64,000 bases of DNA from Cercis canadensis (GCA_003255065.1 QAOA01005170.1:212569-276568); one strand, 5' to 3'; positions 11,938 through 22,929 are shown, counted from the stretch's first letter. The notes: a model not told the origin generated them from the letters alone. Program-made: numbers and translations.

Positions 11938-12654
11938 TTTTTTTTATTAGAAATATAACTTCATTGAATTAAGCCAATTGGCACATAGATAATAACAAAT
12001 AACACCATATAAGATTCTTAATACAATATTTCATGAAATTCAAAAAGCTAATACCCCAAAGTAAATTTTTACATTTTTTTTCCTTGTACTAAAATGCGAA
12101 TAAAGGCATGGCTCTAGGTCTTGGCAAAATAGACACTAATAACAATAGACGACAAAACATTTTTAACAGTGAAGAAAAATACCAAATGTGTTGCAGTGAG
12201 GTTAAACACTCGATTTACTTGAAGTATTATCTTTACATAACACATGACATATAACATGAAAATTTTGAGATCTATCCAAAATAGAGGTTCAATCTGACGG
12301 ATTAACCCCATAGAATACCAGATTTGCCTTTGAACAAAAAGAGTTTGTAAAACATAACTTATAGATTGAAACAATTTATTGAAAGGATAAACAAAAACAC
12401 ATAAAAAATACAAACAATTGAATAAAATAGACAATAGGGCTAGTACCAAACAAAGTGGTGGCAGCAGCCCCAAAGTGGAGCACAAGAAAAGGAGATGGAG
12501 ACCTTACAAGAAGAAGAGGAGAAACAAGAAAAAGGCCGAACTTACCAGAAAAAGCCACACCTAACGGCGGTAGATAAACTGGACATTGCCCAAAAAAAGT
12601 TACAGAAGCAGGTGAATTTCTAGAGAGAAGGGAGAGCTTCTCTCTCAAACCCTA
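11938..12654 (-). mobile_element. ~0.7 kb poly(A)-tailed retroposon, copy 2
   Basis: Inverted relative to copy 1 at 7770-8463 and alignable along its length. Poly(A) lies at the low-coordinate end. CTCATTTGTACYC flanks it (11925-11937 and 12655-12667). The same frame is open at its 5' end (LSRNSPAS, then PPLGVAFSGKFG), followed by hydrophobic residues, and the same GGTAAGT word occurs. Both copies start at nearly the same 5' base, unlike the random 5' truncation of LINEs. Confidence 0.65.
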
Positions 12655-12667
12655 CTCATTTGTACTC

Positions 12668-13498
12668 TTGAAACGTCCACATGATGGACAGTGATCAAGA
12701 AAACAATTAATTAAATTGTTTACATTTTTTTCCTAACAAGATAGGTAAATATATTATAAAAACATGATTAATAAATGTATTAGTTGACCTGACAAAAGTT
12801 TACAGCCTTGATAATTTAAAATAAGCAAAAGAAATGGATGTGGATCATTGTACATATTATATTGAATGAGTGATACTATGTAGCATAAGAGTTTTGTTCA
12901 TGGAACAACATGAAAGTTTAAGTGGTGGCGACCACTATAAAATATCATGTAAACTCTCTAAATTTTAAATCATTAGACTACACCTACCAGTTTTGGATTA
13001 TATATTTTTTTAAAAAAAAAATTACTTTCAACCTCTTCAGTTTTTGCTGAAATCTATATGTATTCCCTCTCTATATTAGAAAATTGCATAATAAGCCAAT
13101 TTAGTATTTTCTCTAACAAAAAACCATTATATTTTAAGTTCAAGTGCAATATAAGTTGAAAATGCTCTAATATCTTCCATTTCGTACGTACTCATATGAT
13201 CTTGTTCAATCAAATTCATTAATATATATATATTATGTAAAATTGAACCAATGTTAGCTCATACTGATATAAAACTTGAAACACTTATATATTGTTGGAT
13301 AACTTGTTATTAAAGGATGTGGTCATCTATCCAATTAGTATCTTGATATTTCATATAAATTTATGTACTTAATGAAACAGTTCATAATTGTTTATATTTC
13401 GTTGCCCAGCAATAGGAAAATCCACCCTTCTCTGTTCTTGGAATGAACGCTTCATTGATTTTCAGTTGTCTCCATCTTGAAGCATTGGTTTTGACAAT
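12668..13498. other. AT-rich stretch without a gene
   Basis: Scanned on both strands; nothing coding or structural beyond homopolymer runs and a short (AT)n. Confidence 0.5.
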
Positions 13499-13501
13499 TA
13501 A

Positions 13502-13704
13502 GGGTATGTTTAATTTCTGTTTCTAGAAATTATTTTTTCTTTTTGAAAACAAAAAAACTTGTTTGATATGATTGTTTTCAAAAACATGTTTTGAAAACTT
13601 CTTCTCACAAAATTGTTTTAAAAACAAGAAGACAAAAATAAGAGAAGACTGTTTTCAAAAACTGTTTTTAAAAACCAAAAAACAAAACACTTTCAAACAC
13701 ACCC
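13502..13704. mobile_element. Tourist-type MITE
   Basis: 203 bases bounded by TAA (13499-13501, 13705-13707). The ends GGGTATGTTTAATTTC and, on the other strand, GGGTGTGTTTGAAAG are inverted repeats, and the inner part folds back (CTGTTTTCAAAAAC / GTTTTTAAAAAC). Fits PIF/Harbinger-derived MITEs. Confidence 0.65.
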
Positions 13705-13794
13705 TAAGTTTTTTTTTCATATGGGGTCAAATTAGTATATTAAGGAATTGAAATTTGAATTGAGGGTTATTATGGTGGATGAATTAAGGATTTT

Positions 13795-14040
13795 GGTCTA
13801 GAATTTGATGGGGCTTATGATGCAAAAGAACAAACCAAAAGAAATATGCAGGTATTGGGGTAGTTATACGTGACTGCACAGGGATATGGTGCTGGGATTC
13901 AAGCTAATTCTGCTATTTGTTATGAGGTTTTATGTATGAGAAGAAGTGTGGAACTCTATTGTGCTTTAGAGCTGGAAAAGCGTGATTTTACTTGTGCATA
14001 TGAAATTCATTATTGACCAGCTTGGATTTCACTTTTGCAA
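13795..14040 (+). pseudogene. RNase H domain fragment of a LINE-type polyprotein
   Basis: Frames give EFDGAYDAKEQ and, after a one-base shift, GIGVVIRDCTGIW, the start of the plant LINE/RVT_3 RNase H fold (DGA..., GIGVVIRD). Further stops follow. It is a short, isolated relic with no intact catalytic domain. Confidence 0.55.
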
Positions 14041-14099
14041 GGGTATCAATGACGTTATTGATCTTTATCTCGGCGGGATTTAACTGGGCCGAACTTTAT

Positions 14100-14444
14100 T
14101 TTTAGCATTGTTAAAATGGGCCACGCTGAAATCGTTCGGAGCTGAAAAGTCAGAATTTTTTATGAGCCTATTTCTCCAAGCCTTAGCCTAGCCCTATAGA
14201 ACCTCAAGGATAAACTGTAGAGATGGCAATTTGTCCCAGATCCGATGCGGCCCTGGTATTTTTATCCATTCNTTTTAGCATTGTTAAAATGGGCCACGCT
14301 GAAATCGTTCGGAGCCGAAAAGTCAGAATTTTTTATGAGCCTATTTCTCCAAGCCTTAGCCTAGCCCTATAGAACCTCAAGGATAAACTGTAGAGATGAC
14401 AATTTGTCCCAGATCCGATGCGGCCCTGGTATTTTTATCCATTC
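14100..14444. repeat. 172-base direct duplication joined by a single N (14272), probable assembly artefact
   Basis: 14100-14271 and 14273-14444 are nearly identical (two visible differences) and separated by one N. This is what results when two overlapping contig ends are scaffolded instead of merged. Confidence 0.75.
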
Positions 14445-14722
14445 AGATATGGGTATATGGCAGAAAAATAGGAATAAGAAATTTTATAGGTAATCGTATA
14501 GGGGCGGGTCTGGAGATAGGCAAGCCTTGTCCCACCCCCTCCCCTTGGGTGGCACTGTACACATAATATAATGGGGCAGGACATGAGGCATATGAGGATT
14601 TAATGGGGTGGGAATGGGGATGCTGAAAAATTTTCGTTGGAGATGGGTCCGAGGATAGGGCATGGGAATGTCTTTCGGGGATAGGGATGGGGAGTCCCTA
14701 CCTCGCCCCATTGCCATCCCTA
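14391..14722. mobile_element. hAT-type MITE
   Basis: ATAAACTG at 14383-14390 and 14723-14730 is an 8-bp target duplication. The ends TAGAGATGACAATTTG and, reversed, TAGGGATGGCAATGGGG are inverted repeats, as in hAT elements. The GC-rich interior has no transposase. Confidence 0.75.
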
Positions 14723-14730
14723 ATAAACTG

Positions 14731-15119
14731 GCATTGATTATTGTAATTTTATTATTTTTAAATTAAACTAATTTTAAATAGAAAAAAAAAAGTATATAAT
14801 TATAAATAAATAAATGAAGAAGCAAANAAAAAAAAAATCCAAAGTCGGCTCAAAATTGGGCTAGCATAAAAAGCCCAAATTTTACCTAGGCTTCAAAATT
14901 AGGGCCCTAGCTCAATTTTTAAAGGGGGCTTATATCAAATTTGACAATGCTAATCTTTATCCTCTAGTTCAGAGCTTTTTCGTTTCTCCCAAAGAGTAGA
15001 TGCACGATGCAGGTTCTTGTGCGGGAATTTGTGAGTTTGATTTGCAGAAAGAGGATAGGGATTTCAATCAAGGTGTGGAAACAAAGAAAGAAAAAAAAAA
15101 ATTGAGTCAACAAGTTGTT
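14731..15119. other. short stretch without a gene
   Basis: Nothing coding seen. A short complementary pair, TTGGGCTAGCATA and TTAGGGCCCTAGC, lies around 14855-14915. Confidence 0.4.
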
Positions 15120-18100
15120 GACGATCTAAAATATGCTTAGGTAGCAAGTGCGGTATGATATAGCATGGTATGAGATTGTGGTGTATAAGTAATATTACTA
15201 TTCTAGATTTTATGATACCTTCAATCCAATGTTGATTTTGCAGAAAAAGAAAAAAAAAAAATAAAAGTCATTTAATAGTAAAATTAAAAGTAAAAAGTCA
15301 TTTAGATTTTTAGAAGATACATCGAAAATTATTTAAGTCTTTAATTTTGTTTTTATATTATTTGAGTTCTTGAAAGTTCAATTAATTTGTCAAATCAGTC
15401 CAACGTGAGGTCCCATTAGTAAAAGTTAAGGGAATTATTCACGTGGACATTAAGTGCTTATGTGAACCATAAAATGTTATTGCTGCAATTTTAGGTAGTC
15501 CTTAGTGGGATTCTGCAAAAATAAACTTTGTGTTTTGCTTGAGTGGGATGATTTCCACTCCAGCACCATCCCATCCCACCGAAACTTCATCTTCTTCTAG
15601 AGGAAACTCCATTGCTAGAGAAAACCCATTTTGACCAGACTTGCTCTACTGCTTTCTCTTTATATGTTCATATTGCTCGTTTTAGTCTAACACAAGCCTC
15701 AATACGCATTACCTACAAAGAATTAGATAAAACAGAGGGGAAATTTTGGGTCTGAAAGAAGAGGAGTAGTAGTGAAAGGAATAGGAAGAAGGAGAGATGG
15801 GTAGTGAGAGCCGTGAGAATTTAAAATTTCAAACTGGGTATGAGATATCTGGCAGCCATGAGGATTAAAAATTCAGAAGTGGGTTGAAAGGAGTGGAACC
15901 AGCACTTCTCCCTTTTACATTTATGGCATCCGTGGGAGAGAGAAGCAATTAAAAATTGCTGACCAACTGCACCAACCATTCAATGAATTTTAGGTCTCTG
16001 TTCAATTTCTTTCCCATGTTTTTGCTTGTTCTTCTTCGGTGATTTTATGCAAGCTGTAATTGGTTGATTTCACCCTTGTTTGTAGTATGGGAGTTGATGA
16101 CAAATAGAGAGAAGAAATAGGGGTAATAGGGAGAATGAGAAAGGACAAAAGGGGAAGCAGAATTTTGAAGCGCAGTAGATCTACTTAGAAGAAGGAAATG
16201 TTCAGGTATGCATGAAAGAATAGAAAAGATGGAGAAAGAGAACTGAAAGAAGGGAGATGAAAATGAAGAGAGAGAGAGACTGAGAAGAGAGAAATTGCAG
16301 AACACATCAATGAAGGACTGTCTTTTTTCTGAACTTCCACTACTAAACTTGCCATATGAGCCATTAATAGTACATGCTAGCATTAACAGCTCGACGTGTG
16401 AGGTTTTGTTAAGTCTTACTAACAAGGACTTATTTGAAGGATTGAATAAATTTTTAGTAATTCATATGATACAAAAAAAAAAAATTAGAAACTCAAATAA
16501 TTTTTGTTATACCTTTAAGAGACCAAAATAACTTTTTACTCTAAGATTAACTTATTATAATCTTACAAAACTTCATTAATCGGTAATAATTATAAATAAC
16601 TGAAAAAAAGTTGTCAGCCTGGTTTCATTTAAGAAGACAAAAAATGTATAAGATTTATATATTTGCGAAATTTTAGAGTTTACTTACTGGATTACAACTG
16701 AGATAGTATTTTAGCCATCAGGCAAATTAAAATACTATTTTATGTTCTTCAAACCATTCAAATTCCTTTTGAGAGAGGGAAAATTATGAACATAACACAA
16801 GAATTTTGGTTTGAAATAATTTTAAAATTTAATACGTGATTGATTTTTTTTTTTGTGGTGTGCAATTAAATAATTGATTAATAAGTTAACACGAGTTAAA
16901 AGAAATGAATAGTATACTGTAGCATTCATAGGCCTACACTTATCCATTTAAACTTTTTTGGAGATATAGTTGCTTGAATAACATCATAGTCTCTTTGACC
17001 AAGTTTAATTAAAATTATAGCATAATGTATGACTGAACCTATACTTTTATTCATATTTTAAGTCTAAGGGCACTTTTGTGTGCTGGGATATAAAATCATT
17101 CTTGAACCTTCACCTAACAGATTAATTTTTTTGAGTTAAAATCCTTATGAGAAGATGAAAAGAAATGACTATTTGATTCATTCACCTAAAAAACATTACT
17201 AGCAATTGTGTTCTTTTAAGGTATCCTTGGCTTGCAAACACAGTTTAGAATACAATGAAATTTTCTCTTTCTCTCAATAAAACTTACAAATAATTTAGAG
17301 AAATGAGAAAATTTTGTATAAACACACTTTTGGCCAACGATCAATTTTACGTACAAAACACTAATTACAGATATGAAAAAGTTGCTCGGTAAGCACAAGA
17401 ACAAGGGAAATGTGAAGAACAAGCAGAAAAACAAGGCTTAGCATTGCTGTTATTGATGTAGTATTAGTTTAGGAGGCAATTTTCTTGTAGAATAAATAGA
17501 ACTAAGTTAGGTAATGCTTCCATTAGCATTTTATTTGCATAAGTTGCTGACAGTGTAAAATATGCTTAGGTGGTAAATGTGGTATGAAATTGCGGTGCAT
17601 GAGTGACATTACTCTTTGAGATTTTATGATGAGAACCTTTATACCAATGCTGATTTTGGCAAAAAGTAAAAATTATCATTTACAGAAGGTCATCCAATAG
17701 CAACATTAACTTCTTATAACCATACAAAACTTCATTAATCGGTAATAATTATCAATAACCGAAAAGAAAAATTGTCAGCCTGGTTTCATTTAAGAAGATT
17801 AAAAAAAAATGTATGAGATTTACTTACCAGATTAAAATTGAGCTAATATTTTAGCCATCAAGCAAATTAAAATACTATTTTCTATTCTCCAAACCATCCA
17901 AATTCTTTTTTAGATAGAGAGAAAATTATGAACATAACAAAAGAATTTTGATTAAAAACAATTTTGGTATTTAATTACGTGAGTGATTATTGTTTTGGTG
18001 TACAATTAAATAATTTGATTAATAAGTTAAAATAAATGAATAGTATATTGTGACTTCCTTTTTTTAGTGTTATTGAATATGGGCAGGGGATATAAACTAC

Positions 18101-18720
18101 AAAAGTATTCATGGGCTTCAACTAAGCTTTTGAGATAAATGGTTCCTCGACATGGTGTAATAGTCTCTTGGACCAAGCGATTAAGAGATAAATCATTGCT
18201 GCATTAAATTAAAATTTCATTATAAAGTATGAGTGAACTTATGTTTTGTCCACACTTCGAGTTCAAAGAGGCTTTTGTGTGCAGGGTATGAGAAGATGAA
18301 AAGAAAGTTCTATTTGGTTCATTCACCTACAAAATAACTAACAATTGTGTCCTTTTAGGGTATTCTTGGTTTGCATATACAATTCAGAATACATGGAAAT
18401 TTTCTCTTTTTCACAAGAAAACTTACAAATACTTTAGAGATATGAGGAAAGTTTCTACAAACACATCTTTGGCAAATGATCAATTTTACGTACAAACACT
18501 AATTACAGGTATGAAAAGGTTGCTCAGCAAGCACAAGAACAAGCAGAAAAACAAGGCTTAGCATTGCTGTTATTGATGTAGTATTAGTTTAGGAGGCACT
18601 TCTCTTGTAGAATTAATAGAACTAAGGTAGAGCTTCCATTAGCATTTTATTTGCATAAGTGGCAGAAACTCTTACAACAACAAGATTCAAAACCAAATTT
18701 GTCTAGCACATTAAATTATT
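15120..18720. repeat. tandem repeat downstream of the BBE-like gene (two main copies, first one interrupted)
   Basis: Copy 1 runs 15120-15287 and resumes at 16543-17540. Copy 2 runs from about 17550 to 18720. Shared blocks, in order, include AAATATGCTTAGGTRG, CTTCATTAATCGGTAATAAT, TTGTCAGCCTGGTTTCATTT, and AGGCTTAGCATTGCTGTTAT. Copy 2 ends directly at the BBE stop codon, so copy 1 is probably the 3' flank of a lost tandem BBE-like paralogue. No ORF belongs to it. Confidence 0.65.
15288..16542. mobile_element. Mutator-like non-autonomous element with long terminal inverted repeats
   Basis: About 1.25 kb. The left end AAGTAAAAAGTCATTTAG and the reverse complement of the right end GAGTAAAAAGTTATTTTG begin inverted repeats that can be followed imperfectly for well over 100 bases. 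Flanks AAAATTAA (15280-15287) and AAGATTAAC (from 16543) look like an 8-9 bp duplication with one change. The paralogous repeat at about 17695-17720 lacks the insertion, which supplies an empty site. The CT/GA-rich interior has no transposase. Confidence 0.7.
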
Positions 18721-18736
18721 TGGCTACTCAACCATC

Positions 18737-20410
18737 TTATATAATAACTTTTCTTCCTATCTTGCCTTTCTTCTCAGTGACTAAAGAAATAAACTTGTCC
18801 GAGTCACCATGACGATTCTTCGGTTGTGGGTGGACTGGAATGCTTTGTTCATTCTTAAAAAAATCACCAGGATCAACCTCAGTTTTTATGTCAACCAAGC
18901 GCACAAAATTGTCCCCGAAATACTTGACTCCATATTTACTTGCCTCTTCGTAATTGTTGTTGATACCCAAATCGTTATCCTTAAAGGAAAAAAACGCATT
19001 TCTGTTCTCAGAGACAAATGGAGCCATATAGCCATAAAACTCCCTTGACTTGCTTATGTAGTCTTCCTCTTTCCCTGGCTCCTTCCATTGTACTCCATAT
19101 TGGATTTTCCAGAGATTCCCAGCTCGATGAGGGAAAGGGGTCTTGGAAGGTGAAATCTCAGACATTTTGCCACCATAAGGATAGAAGTTTAGTTTCACAT
19201 CTTTCAATTCAAGCATCTTCTTCCAAATCCCTTCCAAACCCTCTTCGGAAATGGGTTTCTCCACATAGTCTGATTTCCCTTTGAAGTAGCTCAGTGTAAA
19301 CGTTCTGTTAAGCAAAACATCAATTGATTGGTCATTATCCAATAAAGATTTAACCCAGCTCATTTCCTTACAATCTGATATCTTCAAACCCAATTCAGGG
19401 AACCTCTCATTCATGATTTGAACAAGACTTTGAGAGTTTCCGAGGAATAAGGCCACAAAGTAAGCTTTTATAGTCTTTTTTCCTTTTTGAGCATCTGCCA
19501 CCTCTAAGTTAAGTTTAACGAAGAGGTCTTCGGTGATATTTGGCGCAACATGTTGCCATTTGAGAGCTAGAGCTGTAGCATTTTCCTCCAGGGTCTTAAC
19601 CACCTTAAAAGTAGTGACTTTTTCTGGAACACGAACAAGCTTTACTATGTAGGAAAGAACTACACCAAAGCTAGCTGCACCACCACCTCTAATGGCCCAA
19701 AAGAGATCATCACCCATGGAGCGTTTGTCAAGAAGATTCCCATTAACATCGATGATTTGTGCATCAATAACATTATCTGCGGAGAGACCATATTTTCTCA
19801 TTAAATTGCCAAATCCACCACCACCAATGTGACCTCCCACACCAACACTAGGACAAACCCCAGCTGGGAAGCCCAGTGTATTGCTTACGTTTGCAATTTT
19901 ATAGTAAAGTTCCCCAAGGGTTGCACCAGTTTGGACCCAAGCAGTCTCGTTGTTTACATCAATCTCAATACGACGGAGATTGAACATGTCAAGGATGAAA
20001 AACGGGACCTTGGGGTCCTTAACTACGTAAGATGAGCCCTCATAGTCATGGCCTCCACTGCGTATTTTCATCTGAAGGTTGTGCTTTCGACCACAAACGA
20101 CAGCTGCTTTTACATGGGATTCATGCTTTGCTGTGATTATGAGGAATGGTTTTGGGGTTGTGGATGTGTTGAAACGAAGGTTTCTGACGTATTCGTTCAA
20201 GACTGATGAGAATGGGGGATGGTTCTGGATGTATATTCCTTCAGATATGGGGCGAGAGGAATCTTGAGGCTGGTTTAGAAGGCAACGGTGAAAGGATTCC
20301 TCAACTGAAATTGAAGATGGCCATGCAAGGGAAAGGAGAAGAATTACAGGAACTGAAAGGAGAAGAACAGGAAACAATATAAGCTTTAATTTAGGAATTG
20401 AACTTCCCAT
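18737..20410 (-). CDS. berberine bridge enzyme-like FAD-linked oxidoreductase
   Basis: Single uninterrupted 557-residue ORF, the usual intronless plan and near-usual length for plant BBE-like proteins. Residues 10-30 are a hydrophobic signal peptide, implying secretion. The FAD-binding type 4 domain spans about 85-260, with RSGGHDYEG (His121) and FPAGVCPSVGVGGH (Cys186), the two residues that bind FAD covalently in this family; DDLFWAIRGGG follows at 234-244. The BBE C-terminal domain ends with GVKYFGDNFVRLVDIKTEVD and FFKNEQSIP. KIQY (435-438) keeps the Lys and Gln of the monolignol oxidase active site, and Tyr123 follows His121. The widely conserved NYRD motif reads SFKD here (Phe476 for Tyr), which may change the substrate or chemistry. 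About 30 residues follow EQSIP, longer than typical. Family members oxidise monolignols, oligosaccharides or alkaloids; the substrate cannot be told here. The start is the first ATG, in good position after a TATA box. Confidence 0.95.
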   Translation of the reverse strand: MGSSIPKLKLILFPVLLLSVPVILLLSLAWPSSISVEESFHRCLLNQPQDSSRPISEGIYIQNHPPFSSVLNEYVRNLRFNTSTTPKPFLIITAKHESHVKAAVVCGRKHNLQMKIRSGGHDYEGSSYVVKDPKVPFFILDMFNLRRIEIDVNNETAWVQTGATLGELYYKIANVSNTLGFPAGVCPSVGVGGHIGGGGFGNLMRKYGLSADNVIDAQIIDVNGNLLDKRSMGDDLFWAIRGGGAASFGVVLSYIVKLVRVPEKVTTFKVVKTLEENATALALKWQHVAPNITEDLFVKLNLEVADAQKGKKTIKAYFVALFLGNSQSLVQIMNERFPELGLKISDCKEMSWVKSLLDNDQSIDVLLNRTFTLSYFKGKSDYVEKPISEEGLEGIWKKMLELKDVKLNFYPYGGKMSEISPSKTPFPHRAGNLWKIQYGVQWKEPGKEEDYISKSREFYGYMAPFVSENRNAFFSFKDNDLGINNNYEEASKYGVKYFGDNFVRLVDIKTEVDPGDFFKNEQSIPVHPQPKNRHGDSDKFISLVTEKKGKIGRKVII

Positions 20411-20452
20411 TTTGGCTTGTTTTGGGTGCCTAATTCTATTGCTAGGCTACTC

Positions 20453-20460
20453 AATTTATA
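20453..20460 (-). promoter_or_regulatory. TATA box of the BBE-like gene
   Basis: The minus strand reads CACTATAAATTGAG, about 45 bases before the ATG at 20410, implying a short leader of about 15-20 bases. No longer recognisable promoter element was identified further upstream. Confidence 0.6.
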
Positions 20461-20469
20461 GTGGTGTCT

Positions 20470-21240
20470 TGGTTGAAGGAAGTTCTTAAAAAAAAAAAAA
20501 AATTCAGATCAAATTCATTGGATACATATTGTACCAAACTAATTAAACTTTATTAGGTTGTTGGAACAACCACATAGACTCATAGAATAACACCATTGCA
20601 GATAAATTAAAGTGAAATATTCTTTTTATTTAGGGGTATCCAAGGTCTTTCCCAAAAATTTAACTATTTGTAATATATTTGGCCCACTTATCTCGTAATA
20701 CCAACCTTTATTTATTAACAGATCGTAGTCCTTCTAGTTTATTGTAAATTTTTCTAGGGAGAAGGGGGAAAAAAACAAAAAATTTATTCAATTAATTTCA
20801 GTTCTAAATTATTTTTTTCTGTTATTTTGGTTAGAGTCTCCTTTTGCTTTTTTTTTTGTTTGTTTTTAATTTTAGATATTAATGAGTCTAAGCTACTTAG
20901 TGTAGTCTATTAATAAAAAGTTTAGATATTTAAAAGAAGTCAAGAAATCAACCTTTCTATCATCATATAAACAAGAAGATACTGATGATTCTATATTTAA
21001 TCAGTTATCACGACAATATCATATAATTGAAGTTATATTAAGATGTTTAATTAACCTGCAATAACAGATTTAACATTTGCCTGTTTTATTATCTACGTAA
21101 AACTCTATGTATAAACAATAAAAAAGAATTAATATTATTTGTTTCTTTTATTTTCTGAAAAAAAATTACTAATTATTTTAACTAATCTTTTCACACCCAC
21201 TAAAAATTAATTCTTGTGAGCCCCATCTGCTCATGTTGCA
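20470..21240. other. upstream region of the BBE-like gene, no other gene seen
   Basis: AT-rich with homopolymer runs. It should contain the distal promoter of the BBE-like gene. No ORF or clear repeat. Confidence 0.5.
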
Positions 21241-21318
21241 GCCAATATATTTTAATTGTTGAGGTATTGCTCAGAAAATGCTCAATCATTTAATTGTGAC
21301 AGCTATCCCTTTGAAGTT

Positions 21319-21585
21319 TATTCATGTGCAATTAATGCTGAAGCTGAATCCTGTTCCCATTTATTTGTAATTTATTTGTGTTATGTGCAAAAGCACAGAG
21401 CACTTGGAGTGTGTCCCCTCTTATGCTTAGAGCTTCTTGACAGGTGTTGGTTTTTTGTTCCCACTCTATAAGAATGTGATGCTGACCATTTAGGTCTCTT
21501 GTGCATGATTATTGGATTTCCCATGTACCTTGTTCTTATTTTCAATGTGAATGCTTTATCAATTAATAAAAAAAAAAAAAAATCA
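21319..21585 (+). mobile_element. 5'-truncated LINE 3' end with poly(A)
   Basis: A short frame reading NAEAESCSHLF resembles the C-terminal part of LINE RNase H (EANSCAHLL-type). It is followed by a 3' UTR-like stretch and A15 ending at about 21583. The flanking module, seen at 23495-23540 (TATTCATGTGCAAAATCATG), is continuous there, so the fragment is an insertion. Target duplication not resolved. Confidence 0.5.
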
Positions 21586-21704
21586 TCGCGCTCATTGACT
21601 GGGATCGATAATATTAAAATTAATTTGTAATCTATTAGCTTACGTGTTGTATCAACCAATATATTTTAATGTGGTGCATACTGCAACCAATATAATTTAG
21701 GGAG

Positions 21705-22475
21705 CAGTTACTTTTACACCATATTTTATTAATGTTACAATATATTTAATATTAAAATAAGATATAAACTAACTTAAATTTTTTTTAAAATTGATTAAAA
21801 ATTTTCATATTAAATAAGGGTTTTTAGAATTTACTAAACTTTCTAACTAACTTAGTTTGTATCATATTTAAATATTAAATAAGCTTAATTACAATTTTGG
21901 TCATCCTATTTTAACTAGTTAAATTTTTTTGTCCCCCTGCTTTAAAAGTAAATAATTTAATAATTTCTTATTCATAAAATGTAAAATTTTGATTCTCCAA
22001 ATATTTTTTAAGTCTATTTCAAGGTGTAAAGTTATTTATTCATAATCTTACAGTTCATATTGAAGAACTACGTCTTGTGAACGTACTCATCAAATTTTAG
22101 CTCGATCTAACGGTGAATGAGTCTAGATATTTGGTAAGATAAAAACTTCTAGTTTTGATATTTTGCACTGAGCTCCACTGTTAGATTGAGCTAAAATTTT
22201 GTGGAATGTTCATAAAACGTAACTCTTCAATATGAGCGGTGAGATTATAAATTAGAGAACTTTATACTTTGAAATAGACCGAAGAAATTTTACCTTAAAA
22301 ATAAAAGGACTAAAATTGAACATTTTATTAATATAGAGGGGCTAAATTATTTATTTTTAAAGAAGTTAGATCAAAATTTCAAGTAGTTAAAATAAGAAGA
22401 CCAAAATTATAATTAAACCTATTAAATAATGTGTGATATTAGCAAAATAAGACGTCAAAATAACCATTCTGTATA
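21705..22475. repeat. second member of inverted repeat family X
   Basis: The left arm (TTACTTTTACACCATATTTT then ATTAATGTTACAATATATTT) pairs with the reverse complement of the right arm (TTATTTTGACGTCTTATTTT then GCTAATATCACACATTATTT). It resembles the arms at 7575 and 10290. It is split by the foldback MITE at 21883-22420. Confidence 0.5.
21883..22420. mobile_element. 538-base foldback MITE (Mutator-like) with 9-bp target duplication
   Basis: ATTAAATAA flanks it exactly (21874-21882 and 22421-22429). The ends GCTTAATTACAATTTTGGTC and, on the other strand, AGGTTTAATTATAATTTTGG are inverted repeats, and pairing extends to the centre (TCTAACGGTG / CACTGTTAGA). A 9-bp duplication plus long inverted repeats fits Mutator-type MITEs. 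Non-coding. Confidence 0.8.
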
Positions 22476-22754
22476 TTTTATTGATTTATATATTTTAGAT
22501 ACTTTGCATGTGGATTTTACGATATAATCGCTCATTAGTGAAGATGCTAATACTTCCTAGTTTTTTGGGTGTGAGCTAATAGTTCTTAATTGGTGATAGT
22601 TTAGCTAATATTCTACACTCAAAAAACTATTGAGATTTTCTGTATTCAGGATAGCCTCCTCTTGTTTGTCTTAATCATCTTTTTTGTACTTGGGCTAGCT
22701 GTGTATTTATCTAAACATAAGTATAACTTAGCTAATGGTAAATCTAAAAAATGA

Positions 22755-22764
22755 TGTGTGTGTG

Positions 22765-22796
<32 letters not shown>

Positions 22797-22797
22797 A
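22755..22797. repeat. TG/TA microsatellite
   Basis: (TG)n followed by an (AT)n run of about 26 bases. Confidence 0.8.
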
Positions 22798-22929
22798 TGG
22801 AATCTGAACACAAATTTTTTACTATACAATATTAAATGCTCAATTATCAAAGTATTTCTTTTTAAAACATTGTTTGGACAATTGAATATGTGCATAAAAA
22901 TGATATCCATGTGAACAAATCTTGGAGCT

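Larger units (their letters stand above)
21590..22745. repeat. copy 2 of the dispersed module, interrupted by MITEs
   Basis: Matches 6590-7145 on both sides of an inserted block: CTGCAACCAATATAATTTAG (21680s) and then CTTTGCATGTGGATTTTACG (22503) through ATTTATCTAAACATAAGTAT. The inserted block is 21705-22475. Confidence 0.6.

Noticed and set aside
14484..14717. 77-residue Pro-rich minus-strand ORF
   Set aside because: Lies wholly inside the hAT MITE; no family resemblance.
16045..16425. 126-residue minus-strand ORF with many Ser/Phe/Leu
   Set aside because: Low-complexity translation of a GA-rich interior of the Mutator-like element; no domain.
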